A DNA stretch of 64,000 nt from JACKJK01 sp046159835 (GCF_046159835.1 NZ_JBJXCY010000002.1:310001-374000); one strand, 5' to 3'; numbered from the stretch's first letter, positions 1 through 8,927 are shown. Translations and numbers: made by a program. Notes: generated by a model from the sequence alone, not told the origin.

Positions 1-142
1 CCGCAAGGCCGCCCATCCGCAGCGCGCCGTCCGACAGCATCGGCAATTGCTCGACCATGCGCCGAACCGTGCCGGGCGCGAGGGCATAGAGCGCGCCTTC
101 AATGCAAAGGACGAGGCCGATGGCGGACAGAAAGTCGGTCAT
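1..142 (-). CDS. DUF2065 family small membrane protein (5' part, cut by window edge)
   Basis: The minus strand from the ATG at 142 reads MTDFLSAIGLVLCIEGALYA and stays open to the window edge, so only about 47 codons are seen. The start, with a short polar beginning and then a hydrophobic helix, matches the DUF2065 (YjeT-like) family, whose members are about 60 residues long and have two membrane segments. In many alphaproteobacteria this gene follows hflK-hflC, which is its position here, 46 bases after the hflC stop. No clear Shine-Dalgarno sequence precedes it, and a strong stem-loop lies just upstream. Its function is not known; association with the HflKC/FtsH membrane quality-control system is inferred from position only. 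Confidence 0.75.
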   Translation of the reverse strand, partial: MTDFLSAIGLVLCIEGALYALAPGTVRRMVEQLPMLSDGALRMGGLA

Positions 143-152
143 ACCAAGTGGA

Positions 153-182
153 AACGGGCTGCCGGTTTCCCGACAGCCCGTT
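153..182 (-). terminator. Stem-loop with GAAA tetraloop after hflC
   Basis: Two 13-base arms (153-165 and 170-182) pair completely on the minus-strand RNA, allowing one G-U pair, and are closed by a GAAA tetraloop. The stem begins 7 bases after the hflC stop codon and is followed by only a short run of U. It may end or attenuate the hflKC transcript before the DUF2065 gene, or protect the 3' end. The short U tract makes full termination uncertain. Confidence 0.6.
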
Positions 183-188
183 TGAACC

Positions 189-1277
189 TTATTGCTGCAA
201 CGCGCCGTCGCCGGATTCCGGCAGCGGCGGCTGGTCGGCAGGTGCGCTCGCGTCACCCCCGGTCAGCACGTCACCGGCCCCGGCATCCGCGCCCGCCGGT
301 TCATCACCGTTTGGTGCGACGGCACTGTCCGCGTTTGGCTGTGCATCGTCTTCAGAGGCTCCGTCTGCCGGTGCACCCGCACCGGGAGCACGCGGCAGGT
401 TGGCGTCGGTGCCGGCGCGCGAATTGCCGAAGTAGCGGAAGAACTCGCTCTTCGGGCTGAGCACCATGCGCGTGTCGCCGGAGGCAATGCCCGCTTCATA
501 AGCCTGCATCGACCGGTAGAAGCTGAAGAACTCCGGGTCCTGGCCGAACGCTTCGGCGAAGATGTTGGCGCGCGCGGCATCGCCGTCACCACGAACCTGT
601 TCGGATTCACGGCTGGCCTCGGCGATGATGACGGTCGCGGTGCGGTCGGCACGCGAGCGGATACGCCGCGCGGCTTCCTCACCTTCAGCGCGGATTTCTG
701 CAGCTTCGCGCTGACGCGCGGTCTGCATCCGCGAGAAGATCGCCTGGCTGTTGGCCTCGGGCAGGTCGGCGCGGCGGATGCGCACGTCAACAACGTCGAT
801 TCCGAACTTGTCGGCCTCTTCGTCCATCTGCTCGCGAATACGGTTCATCAACTGCGGACGATCATCACGCACGACCGCGGTGAAGCTCGCTTCGCCCAGC
901 ACACGACGCACGGCGGAGTTGAGGACCGTCGCAAGGCGCGAGTTGGCGATGTTGATCGTGCCGACCGACTGGTAGAAGCGCAGCGCATTGTTGATGCGGT
1001 AGCGCGCGAAGGCGTCCACCACGAGGCGCTTCTGGTCCGAGGCGATGACTTCCTGTGCGGGCGAATCCAGGTCGAGGATGCGCTTGTCGAAGAAGACGAC
1101 GTTCTGGACGAACGGCACCTTCCAGGCGAGGCCCGGCTCGGTGATCTGCCGCTTGGTCGCGCCGAACTGGAGCACCAGCGCCTGCTGGGTCTGGTGCACC
1201 GTGAAGAGCGCGTTGTAGGCGACGAAGATGCCGACTGCGATCAGCAGCAGGATCCCGCCAAAGACTGGCTTGTTCAT
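189..1277 (-). CDS. hflC: HflC, modulator of FtsH protease
   Basis: A 362-residue SPFH/prohibitin-family protein. HflC forms a large cage with HflK around the membrane protease FtsH and tunes degradation of membrane proteins. Visible features are an N-terminal membrane anchor at about residues 7-25 (GGILLLIAVGIFVAY), a periplasmic SPFH domain to about residue 210 with the typical stretch QALVLQFGATKRQI, and an Ala/Glu/Arg-rich helical region (about 195-235). From about residue 295 there is a low-complexity tail rich in Ala, Asp, Pro and Gly that E. coli HflC lacks. Its ATG overlaps the hflK stop by 4 bases (ATGA), so the two are translationally coupled. Confidence 0.95.
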   Translation of the reverse strand: MNKPVFGGILLLIAVGIFVAYNALFTVHQTQQALVLQFGATKRQITEPGLAWKVPFVQNVVFFDKRILDLDSPAQEVIASDQKRLVVDAFARYRINNALRFYQSVGTINIANSRLATVLNSAVRRVLGEASFTAVVRDDRPQLMNRIREQMDEEADKFGIDVVDVRIRRADLPEANSQAIFSRMQTARQREAAEIRAEGEEAARRIRSRADRTATVIIAEASRESEQVRGDGDAARANIFAEAFGQDPEFFSFYRSMQAYEAGIASGDTRMVLSPKSEFFRYFGNSRAGTDANLPRAPGAGAPADGASEDDAQPNADSAVAPNGDEPAGADAGAGDVLTGGDASAPADQPPLPESGDGALQQ

Positions 1278-2392
1278 TGGGAGTTCCTTCCGCGAGACAG
1301 TTCGTTGAGCGGCAGGTAGGGAAGGACCCCGCCTTCGCCGCCGACGTTGTCATCAATGATGATCTTCTCCGTACCGCCGAAGATGCGCTCCATCGTTTCC
1401 AGGTACATGCGCTCGCGGGTGACCTGCGGCGCCTTCTGATATTCGCCGTAGACCTTGGAGAAGCGGTCGGCCTGACCGCGCGCTTCCGCAACCGTACGGT
1501 CCCGGTAGCCGTTTGCGGCTTCCAGAATGCGGGCGGCTTCACCGCGCGCTTCCGGAACGACCCGGTTGGCGTAGGTCTGGGCTTCGTTCTGCAGGCGCTC
1601 CTGGTCGGCGCGCGCGGCCTGAACGTCACGGAATGCGTCGATGACTTGGTTGGGCGGATCAACCGACTGCATCTGCACCTGGGTCACGGAAATTCCTGCG
1701 CCGTAATCGTCGAGCGTCGACTGCATCAATTCCTGCACCGCGACTTCCGTCTGGCGACGGTCGGTCAGGACGGGTTCAAGCTCGCTCTTGCCGATCACTT
1801 CACGCATGGCGCTTTCGGCCACGGCCTTCACGGTCGATTCCGGGTTCTGGATGTTGAATAGGAAATCGCCGGCGCTGGAGATGACCCAGAAAACGGTGAA
1901 GTCGACGTCGACGATGTTCTCGTCGCCCGTCAGCATCAGGCTTTCTTCCGGCACGTCCTGGATGCGCGAATTGCTGCCGCGGTCCTCGAAGCCACGCATG
2001 CCGACCTCAATGCGATTGACGCGCGTTACCTTCGGCGTCAGCGCGGTTTCAATCGGCCACGGCAGGTGGAAGTGAAGTCCCGGCGGTGTCTGTTCGACAT
2101 ATTCGCCAAAGCGCAGAACCACGCCCTGTTCGTCCGGCTGCACGCGATAAACGCTGGACAGCAGCACCCATGCGCCAAGAACGACGAGCACGATCAGCAG
2201 GAACCCCTTGCCGCCGAAACCGCTGCCTCCCGGCATCATGTCACGAACGCGTTCCTGGCTCTTGCGAAGAATTTCTTCCAGGTCCGGTGACGGACCGCCG
2301 GGCGACCCACCGCCGCCCTGTCCCGGTGGCGGGCTGCCCCAGGGGCCACCATTGTTCCCCTTCCAGCCGCCACCCTGATTGCTCCAAGGCAT
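1274..2392 (-). CDS. hflK: HflK, modulator of FtsH protease
   Basis: A 372-residue partner of HflC. The first 45 residues are Gly/Pro-rich (MPWSNQGGGWKG), the usual cytoplasmic start of HflK. A single membrane segment follows at about residues 63-81, then the SPFH domain beginning near VYRVQPDEQGVVLRFGEY and a long helical C-terminal part. I chose the ATG at 2392 because a GAGGA ribosome binding site lies 7 bases upstream and the MPWSNQ start is typical. A promoter-like pair of boxes lies about 65-90 bases upstream, so hflKC can be transcribed separately from the DHFR gene before it. Confidence 0.95.
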   Translation of the reverse strand: MPWSNQGGGWKGNNGGPWGSPPPGQGGGGSPGGPSPDLEEILRKSQERVRDMMPGGSGFGGKGFLLIVLVVLGAWVLLSSVYRVQPDEQGVVLRFGEYVEQTPPGLHFHLPWPIETALTPKVTRVNRIEVGMRGFEDRGSNSRIQDVPEESLMLTGDENIVDVDFTVFWVISSAGDFLFNIQNPESTVKAVAESAMREVIGKSELEPVLTDRRQTEVAVQELMQSTLDDYGAGISVTQVQMQSVDPPNQVIDAFRDVQAARADQERLQNEAQTYANRVVPEARGEAARILEAANGYRDRTVAEARGQADRFSKVYGEYQKAPQVTRERMYLETMERIFGGTEKIIIDDNVGGEGGVLPYLPLNELSRGRNSQ

Positions 2393-2455
2393 ATGTTTTC
2401 CTCGTTCCTGTGGGATATGCGGACGCGAATGCGCCCGGTCCATTCTTTGCGCGCG

Positions 2456-2484
2456 GTTATAGGATAGGCAAAACGGCCTTTCAA
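2456..2484 (-). promoter_or_regulatory. Probable sigma-70 promoter of hflKC
   Basis: On the minus strand TTGAAA (2479-2484) and TATAAC (2456-2461) are separated by exactly 17 bases, a good match to the vegetative consensus. Transcription would start near 2449, giving a leader of about 55 bases before hflK. It lies in the 204-base gap after the DHFR gene. Confidence 0.6.
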
Positions 2485-2596
2485 CGCGCCCCCGACCGTT
2501 GGGAATTGGTGTTCACGCGCGAATGTGTCAACGCCGCACGTAAGTCAGCGACGAAAATGCCGCAAGCTGGTCCAAGCTCAAAGCTATCAGTAGAGG

Positions 2597-3307
2597 TTAC
2601 AGGGACAGGTGAAGCTGTTGCTCTGGAACGGGATGATCCAAATTATCTGGTGGATCAGGAAGTCTAGAGTATGCGTCAAGTGATCCGCTAACCACTTCAG
2701 GATTCCTGAAGTAATCCCGAATGTTGACGAATCTTCGATTCAATTGCCTTTTATGATAAACATAGAATCTGAATGGATATTCATCATATTCTGTTTTTGG
2801 AAAATCTTCGCTTTCATATTTCATAACCCACTTTGATCTGTCCGTAAAATCAACATTAAAATGCGCATCACCTTTAATATTTGGGGCGAATACTTCAGTG
2901 ACTATAACTTTCTGAACTATGTCTTCATAAAGTTTATATATTCTCGCGCCGCCAATTATATAAAGCTCCTTACGGTAGTTCTGGATGCTAAAAACATCTG
3001 CCGTATATAAGGCTTCTTCTTTGGAAGTTTCCCACACTACGTTTTTAATATCAGATTTATTTCGCGTGGTGCTTAAGATGATGTTCAGGCGATTGGGAAG
3101 GGGCCTCCCGATGGACTCGAGCGTCTTTCGGCCCATGATTACCGCGTTATGGAGCGTCTTATTTTTGAACAGTTGGAGGTCAGTGCGCAGATGCCAAGGG
3201 AGCTCATTTTCGCAGCCGATAACGTTGCCTGGATAACTGCGCGCTACGATAAACGTGACCCACGGCAATTGAATTTTTGGGATGTACGCCAACAGACTCT
3301 CCGACAT
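2597..3307 (-). CDS. Dihydrofolate reductase, AT-rich and probably horizontally acquired
   Basis: A 236-residue DHFR that reduces dihydrofolate to tetrahydrofolate with NADPH, the partner of ThyA encoded just upstream (43-base gap). Family landmarks are NELPWHLRTDL at residues 34-44 (Trp38 and acidic Asp43, matching Trp22/Asp27 of E. coli), MGRKT at 58-62, and YIIGGARIY at 116-124. It has about 16 extra residues before the usual VTFIVARS start and a C-terminal extension after about residue 190, so it is longer than the usual 160-175 residues. By hand count, bases 2701-3060 are 34% GC, against 65% in the first line of thyA; codon use is plainly foreign. In rhizobia a native folA usually sits at this place, so this looks like replacement in position. 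Whether it confers antifolate resistance cannot be told from sequence. Confidence 0.88.
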   Translation of the reverse strand: MSESLLAYIPKIQLPWVTFIVARSYPGNVIGCENELPWHLRTDLQLFKNKTLHNAVIMGRKTLESIGRPLPNRLNIILSTTRNKSDIKNVVWETSKEEALYTADVFSIQNYRKELYIIGGARIYKLYEDIVQKVIVTEVFAPNIKGDAHFNVDFTDRSKWVMKYESEDFPKTEYDEYPFRFYVYHKRQLNRRFVNIRDYFRNPEVVSGSLDAYSRLPDPPDNLDHPVPEQQLHLSL

Positions 3308-3349
3308 TTGAAATGAGGGCCATCCTTTATGCTGGCTGCCCCCATTCGG

Positions 3350-4144
3350 TCAAACCGAAACCTCCGCCGCGATGTGCGGATGCGGGTCGTAGCCCTTCAG
3401 GGTGAAGTCGTCGTAGCTGAAGCCGAAGATGTCCGTCACCGACGGATTGATCTCCATGCGCGGCAGCGCGCGCGGCGTGCGCGAGAGTTGCTCGCGCGCC
3501 TGCTCGAAATGGTTCGAGTAGAGATGCGCGTCGCCGAAGGTATGCACGAAGTCGCCGGGCTTCAGCCCCGTCACCTGCGCCATCATCATCGTCAGCAGCG
3601 CGTAGGAGGCGATGTTGAACGGCACGCCCAGGAACACATCCGCCGAACGCTGGTAGAGCTGGCAGGAGAGCTTCCCCTCCGCAACGTAGAACTGGAACAT
3701 GCAGTGGCACGGGCTGAGCGCCATGGCCGGCAGGTCCGCCGGGTTCCACGCGGTCACGATCAGCCGGCGCGAATTCGGGTTGGTGCGTATCTCGCTGACG
3801 ACATCGGAAATCTGGTCGATCGCCCGCCCGTCCGGCGTCGCCCAGGAGCGCCACTGCTTGCCGTAGACGGGGCCGAGGTCGCCGTTTTCGTCGGCCCACT
3901 CGTCCCAGATGCGCACGCCCTTGTCGCGCAGGTAGGCGATGTTGGTGTCGCCCTCCAGGAACCACAGCAATTCGTGCACGATGGATTTCAGGTGCAGCTT
4001 CTTCGTCGTGACAATCGGAAAGCCGTCACCAAGATCGAACCGCATCTGGTGCCCGAAGACGGACCGCGTGCCGGTGCCGGTGCGGTCGCCGCGATCGACA
4101 CCCTCGTTCAGGATGCGTTGCAGCAGGTCGAGATAGGCTTGCAT
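3350..4144 (-). CDS. thyA: Thymidylate synthase
   Basis: A 264-residue thymidylate synthase, the same length as E. coli ThyA. It methylates dUMP to dTMP with methylene-tetrahydrofolate and produces dihydrofolate, the substrate of the DHFR encoded just downstream. The catalytic cysteine is Cys146 in LSPCHCMFQFY. Other conserved stretches are RTGTGTRSVFG (substrate phosphate binding), QRSADVFLGVPFN and the C-terminal IAAEVSV. I chose the ATG at 4144 (MQAYLDLLQ) because AGGA lies about 8 bases upstream and the start aligns with the family. Base composition is typical of the host, unlike the next gene. Confidence 0.97.
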   Translation of the reverse strand: MQAYLDLLQRILNEGVDRGDRTGTGTRSVFGHQMRFDLGDGFPIVTTKKLHLKSIVHELLWFLEGDTNIAYLRDKGVRIWDEWADENGDLGPVYGKQWRSWATPDGRAIDQISDVVSEIRTNPNSRRLIVTAWNPADLPAMALSPCHCMFQFYVAEGKLSCQLYQRSADVFLGVPFNIASYALLTMMMAQVTGLKPGDFVHTFGDAHLYSNHFEQAREQLSRTPRALPRMEINPSVTDIFGFSYDDFTLKGYDPHPHIAAEVSV

Positions 4145-4266
4145 GGTTGGGTCCTGCAGAATCACACGTCGCTTCTGCGCGCGAGTCTATGCAGGCCGCA
4201 CCGCGCGTACCACCACCCGCGAAACCGGTTTTCGCTGCGCGTGGAAAACTGCGGACTAAGCGCGCC

Positions 4267-4743
4267 TCAGTCCGTCTTGACCGTCGGCCAGGTCTTGTCG
4301 GCCTTGGAGATGTTGCCGGGGATGTCGCTGGCCCAGCGCTGCTGCACCGCCTGGTCGTAGTTCAGGTACAGCTTGCCGTCGACGATCTTCCACGCATCCG
4401 GGCTGCCCTTGGCGACATAACCCTTGGAGGCCGCCCATGCGCAGTGCCCACCATATTGCGGGGCGTACTTCTCCGGGTTCGCCGCGAAGGCGTCCCGGTT
4501 GGCAGCGCTGGCGAAATGCCATGTCGCGCCATTGTGCTTGGCGGTGAATTCCGCCGAGCCTTTCACCGGTTCGCCGGCCTCGAAATATGAACCCGCGTCA
4601 TGCCCATCGAGCGCGATGCCGGAGGAAAAGCCGGTATAGACCGGCCCGGCCTGCACCGGCGCAACTGCACTGAACGCCGCGAGCATCGTGGCGACGAGCA
4701 CTCCGAGAAAGGCGAAGCGGGACATCCGGCAATTGGCGATCAT
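4267..4743 (-). CDS. Exported YHS-domain protein
   Basis: A 158-residue protein with an N-terminal signal peptide (hydrophobic core FAFLGVLVATMLAAFSAV, likely cleavage after VQA at residue 32) and a YHS-type domain containing GHDAGSYFEAGEPVKGS and FASAANRDAFAANPEKYAPQYGGHC. YHS domains occur in proteins linked to metal handling, but no ligand can be assigned here. The ATG at 4743 is preferred because GGAGAG lies 6 bases upstream. It is separated from thyA by about 120 bases in which I see nothing further. The substrate is unknown; a periplasmic location is well supported. Confidence 0.8.
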   Translation of the reverse strand: MIANCRMSRFAFLGVLVATMLAAFSAVAPVQAGPVYTGFSSGIALDGHDAGSYFEAGEPVKGSAEFTAKHNGATWHFASAANRDAFAANPEKYAPQYGGHCAWAASKGYVAKGSPDAWKIVDGKLYLNYDQAVQQRWASDIPGNISKADKTWPTVKTD

Positions 4744-4887
4744 GTGTCTCTCCATTCGGGCAGGCAAAGCTTGCGAGCCAACATGCGCGCTTCGCCACGC
4801 TGCCGGCCACACAACTCACGTTGACACGCGCACACATGGCCGTGAGCGCGTGTGGCACCGCCCGTGCGAAGGGAGCCTGAACGAAAA

Positions 4888-4916
4888 GCGGCCCGCGCCG
4901 GTGTAGCGCGGGCCGC
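4888..4916 (-). terminator. Rho-independent terminator of the DUF2853 gene
   Basis: Perfect 11-base arms (4888-4898 and 4906-4916) with a 7-base loop are followed on the minus strand by TTTT, the layout of an intrinsic terminator. It starts 26 bases after the stop of the 4943-5263 gene and separates that gene from the YHS gene. Confidence 0.85.
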
Positions 4917-4942
4917 CCTGAATTCTCGGATGCTGTAGGCGC

Positions 4943-5263
4943 CTAGAGCGCGCCCAGCTTGTTGAAGTGTTCGGCCAGCATGTAATAGACGGTCACGCGC
5001 TCCTTGGAGCGGTCGCCCTTCATCTTGCCGACGACGGTCTGGATCGCTGCATCCAGTTCCGCATCACCGCTCAGGCCGAGCTTCTTTTTCAGCCAGCTCT
5101 CGCGCACCCGCTCCAGTTCCTTTGGATCAGACGCCGAGACAAGCGCCGAATCGCGGTTGCGCAGGGCGATACCCAGGTGCTTCACGATCTTGTCGACCGC
5201 CGCTTCGTCGCAGCTGCCGGCGTAGTTCTTGACGTCTTCATAGTACTTGCTGTTGTCAGCCAT
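4943..5263 (-). CDS. DUF2853 family protein
   Basis: A 106-residue soluble protein. MADNSKYYEDVKNY at the start, VDKIVKHLGIALRNRD, ERVRESWLKKKLGL and the C-terminal MLAEHFNKLGAL match the DUF2853 family, small proteins common in alphaproteobacteria and of unknown function. The start is the second of two close ATGs (5263): AGGGGG lies about 8 bases upstream of it but only 3 from the first. It is followed by a strong terminator and seems to be transcribed alone. Mostly helical, no membrane segment or signal peptide. Confidence 0.8.
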   Translation of the reverse strand: MADNSKYYEDVKNYAGSCDEAAVDKIVKHLGIALRNRDSALVSASDPKELERVRESWLKKKLGLSGDAELDAAIQTVVGKMKGDRSKERVTVYYMLAEHFNKLGAL

Positions 5264-5396
5264 TTGCATGCCCCCTGAGGCTCGTCTCCGGTGCGTTGCC
5301 GCACCTTGGCGTTGCGTCCGCTGCCGCAACGGCAGCCGGTCCGATCTTTCTACACCAATGTATCCGGCGCTTGAAACTGTTCGCGCAAGATCGACC

Positions 5397-5777
5397 TCAG
5401 TCGAAGACGGCGGTCACCTCGATTTCCACCCGCCATTCCGGCTGCATCAGCGCGGCAACCACCACGGTGGAGGCCGGGTTGTGCGGCACGTACTTGTCGC
5501 GGATTTCGCGGAAGATCGCCGTGTTGGCATTGCTGTCGATGAAGGCGTTCACGCGCGCTATATTCTGCAAGCCGCCGCCCTGGCTCTTGAGGATGTGCTC
5601 CACATTGCCCCACGCGATTTCGCACTGCTCGGCGAAATCGTCCGGCATCGTCCCGTCGCCGCGCACGCCGACCTGGCCGGAAACGAGCAGGATGCGCCCG
5701 CCCTCGATCATCGCTGCGTGGCTATAATTCGCCGCAGGAGGCGGCATCCCGTCGGGGTTGAAAACCTTGAAACCCAT
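5397..5777 (-). CDS. RidA/YjgF-family protein
   Basis: A 126-residue protein of the RidA (YjgF/YER057c/UK114) family, trimeric proteins several of which hydrolyse reactive enamine/imine intermediates. Typical parts are MGFKVFNPDGMPPP, RILLVSGQVGV (family Gly), the region around NIARVNAFI and the C-terminal WRVEIEVTAVFD. The conserved Arg expected in active RidA before the end of the domain seems to be replaced (the stretch is PASTVVVAALMQPEWRVEIE), so this may be a non-archetypal subgroup with another activity. Start chosen at 5777 with GGGAGA about 9 bases upstream. Confidence 0.85.
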   Translation of the reverse strand: MGFKVFNPDGMPPPAANYSHAAMIEGGRILLVSGQVGVRGDGTMPDDFAEQCEIAWGNVEHILKSQGGGLQNIARVNAFIDSNANTAIFREIRDKYVPHNPASTVVVAALMQPEWRVEIEVTAVFD

Positions 5778-5819
5778 CGCGTTTGTCTCCCTTTTCCAGT
5801 TGCCGAACACCAGGTGCCT

Positions 5820-5847
5820 TTGCGCAGCCTGATTTCCGCACTATATT
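5820..5847 (+). promoter_or_regulatory. Probable promoter of the tmRNA gene
   Basis: TTGCGC (5820-5825) and TATATT (5842-5847) with a 16-base spacer lie directly before the tmRNA acceptor segment. The expected start of transcription is near 5854. Confidence 0.55.
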
Positions 5848-5854
5848 CCATGGT

Positions 5855-6200
5855 GCCGGTTTTGGCCGGCTATGGCGATACAGGACAGTCGGAATAAACC
5901 TTTCGGACCCGGGGGCGGTACCCGGCGCCTCCACCAAAACCCAGTCTGACCTCTGGTCGGCGGCTGGGCTTCGGCGGGGGCGAAATAGGATCGACGAGGG
6001 TGTAAAGGGCTAGCTCTTCGCTCGGCATGGTACCCACCGTTATCGGGCCAAATCTATAGTTGCGAATGACAACTATGCTCCGGTTGCTCAGGCTGCGTAA
6101 CGCAGTTTGAAACACCGAAATTAAGCCCTGACGGTTAGCCCCGTCAGGCGGGGTTCCGGGGCACCTGGCAACAGAAGCCCCGACTTTCTTCCTGATTCGA
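5855..6200 (+). ncRNA. ssrA: Transfer-messenger RNA, circularly permuted two-piece form
   Basis: The tmRNA rescues stalled ribosomes by adding a degradation tag. The order is permuted, as known for alphaproteobacteria: the acceptor piece comes first and ends in GCGCCTCCACCA (to 5936), then an intervening segment of about 39 bases is removed, then the coding piece starts at 5976 with GGGGGCG. These 7 bases pair with CGCCTCC of the acceptor end and include the G3-U70 wobble that alanyl-tRNA synthetase recognises. The tag frame is 6062-6100, GCG to TAA, encoding ANDNYAPVAQAA. The T-arm is CCGGG-GGCGGTA-CCCGG, so the usual TTCGANT loop is absent. Outer ends are estimated, not seen. The adaptor gene sspB follows. 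Confidence 0.9.
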
Positions 6201-6380
6201 AGACCGTCACTGCCGCGCATTCGTTGACGCACATCCGATCACGATTTTCATTGCGTGCGCGCATTGTCGGTGAAAGTGCTCTTCTGCCACCTCCGCGCCC
6301 TTGACGCGGTCCCCGTGCGGGGTAACCCTTGGGCGTCGCGCCGGTGCGTCGCCGCCGCTCCTTATTTCAGGTCCCAGCGA

Positions 6381-6914
6381 ATGACGGAAATGAACAAGGA
6401 CTACATCCGCTACGATCTCCTGGCGCAGGAAGCCCTGCGCGGCGTCGTGCGACAGGTCCTCGCGTCCGCTGCCCAGCAAGGGCTCCCCGGCGACCATCAT
6501 TTCTACATTTCCATCGACACCACCGCGCCCGGCGTCATCCTGTCGGAAAAGCTGCGCGGCGATTACCCGCAGGAAATGACCGTTATCCTGCAGCACCAGT
6601 TCTGGGACCTCGAAGTCGATGACACCGGCTTCTCGGTGACGCTCTCCTTCGGCGGCAACCCGGAACGACTTGTCATCCCCTATTCCTCGATCAAGGGCTT
6701 CTTCGACCCGAGCGTCCAGTTCGGTCTGGAATTCGTGAACGAGGATCCCGATGCCGCCGTCGACCCGGCAGCCGAGGACATGCCCGCTACGGCGGCACTG
6801 GCGATCGATGATCTTGCCGGCGATTCGGCCGAGCCACGCGATCCCGACGCGGAAACGAGCGACGAGGAAGGCGCGACCGTCGTCTCGCTCGACGCATTCC
6901 GCAAGAAGGGCTGA
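6381..6914 (+). CDS. sspB: SspB, adaptor delivering ssrA-tagged proteins to ClpXP
   Basis: A 177-residue protein of the alphaproteobacterial SspB family. SspB binds the tmRNA tag and tethers tagged proteins to ClpX. The substrate-binding domain fills about residues 1-120 (MNKDYIRYDLLAQEALRGVV, FYISIDTTAPGVILSEKLR, MTVILQHQFWDLEV). An acidic flexible linker (about 125-163) leads to a C-terminal segment VVSLDAFRKKG of the kind that contacts the ClpX N-domain. The ATG at 6381 is chosen because homologues begin this way; the open frame reaches further upstream without similarity. It lies about 180 bases after the tmRNA whose product it recognises. Confidence 0.92.
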   Translation: MTEMNKDYIRYDLLAQEALRGVVRQVLASAAQQGLPGDHHFYISIDTTAPGVILSEKLRGDYPQEMTVILQHQFWDLEVDDTGFSVTLSFGGNPERLVIPYSSIKGFFDPSVQFGLEFVNEDPDAAVDPAAEDMPATAALAIDDLAGDSAEPRDPDAETSDEEGATVVSLDAFRKKG

Positions 6915-7036
6915 CGCCCGCTCTCCCCACCTGCCGGTCTTGGGCTTTCCGCCTGCTTGCCCGCGCTTGTCCGCGTGATAGGTTGCGCGCACATTTTGCC
7001 AACCGATACGCCAACCAGCCTGGGGGCCAGCCAGCC

Positions 7037-8425
<1,389 letters not shown>

Positions 8426-8477
8426 ACCATTTGGGGTTAGACTGACGGTTCATCCTTGCAGCAACGAGTGCGACCTC

Positions 8478-8690
8478 ATGGCCGAGATCGTCAATTTGAA
8501 TCGCTTCCGCAAGCAGAAGGCCCGCGCCGAGAAAGACGCGAAGGCCGAGCAAAACCGCGTGAAGTTCGGGCGCACGAGGGACGAGAAGGAACAGGCACGG
8601 GCGGAAGATGATATTGCCGCCCGCCGCCTCTCGGCCCATCGCCGCGACGCCGACGATGACAGCGGTGACGACGAACCCCAGCCGGCCTGA
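8478..8690 (+). CDS. DUF4169 family small protein
   Basis: A 70-residue highly charged protein: MAEIVNLNRFRKQKARAEK, then a Lys/Glu/Arg-rich helix ending in an acidic tail. This matches the DUF4169 family, found beside fumC in many alphaproteobacteria. Function unknown. It lies 52 bases after fumC and 9 bases before the ribbon-helix-helix gene, so the three are probably cotranscribed. Confidence 0.8.
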   Translation: MAEIVNLNRFRKQKARAEKDAKAEQNRVKFGRTRDEKEQARAEDDIAARRLSAHRRDADDDSGDDEPQPA

Positions 8691-8699
8691 CGCGCCACG

Positions 8700-8927
8700 A
8701 TGGACGCAGATCCCGTTCGCAAGCGCTCGATGACCCTCGCGGGCCATCGCACCAGCATTTCACTTGAAGACGTGTTCTGGGACGCGCTGCAGGACATCGC
8801 CACCGAGCGCGACATCACCATCACCGCACTCATTCGCGAGATCGACGAGGCGCGCGGCATCACCGCGTTGTCGCAGTCCCTGCGCGCCTATGCGCTCAAC
8901 TGGTACCGCGGCAAGGCGCGCGCCTAG
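8700..8927 (+). CDS. Ribbon-helix-helix domain protein
   Basis: A 75-residue protein resembling the ribbon-helix-helix family RHH_4: RTSISLEDVFWDALQDIATER (strand then helix) and ITITALIREIDEARG (second helix). Such proteins are usually small DNA-binding dimers, but the regulon is unknown and no partner toxin gene is visible. There is no clear ribosome binding site at the ATG at 8700; an internal ATG at 8730 is an alternative start. Its TAG stop (8925-8927) overlaps the stop codon of the convergent AsmA gene. Confidence 0.75.
   Translation: MDADPVRKRSMTLAGHRTSISLEDVFWDALQDIATERDITITALIREIDEARGITALSQSLRAYALNWYRGKARA

Noticed and set aside
2400..3400. DHFR segment as part of a mobile island, integron or prophage
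   Set aside because: Only one gene is AT-rich. No integrase, recombination site, direct repeats or insertion sequence could be seen at its edges.
5870..6232. Minus-strand open frame over the tmRNA gene
   Set aside because: It covers the tmRNA acceptor and tag segments, whose structure and tag frame are clear on the plus strand.
8700..8927. RHH protein as the antitoxin of a toxin-antitoxin pair
   Set aside because: No toxin-like gene is adjacent. The neighbour DUF4169 protein is conserved beside fumC and does not resemble a toxin.
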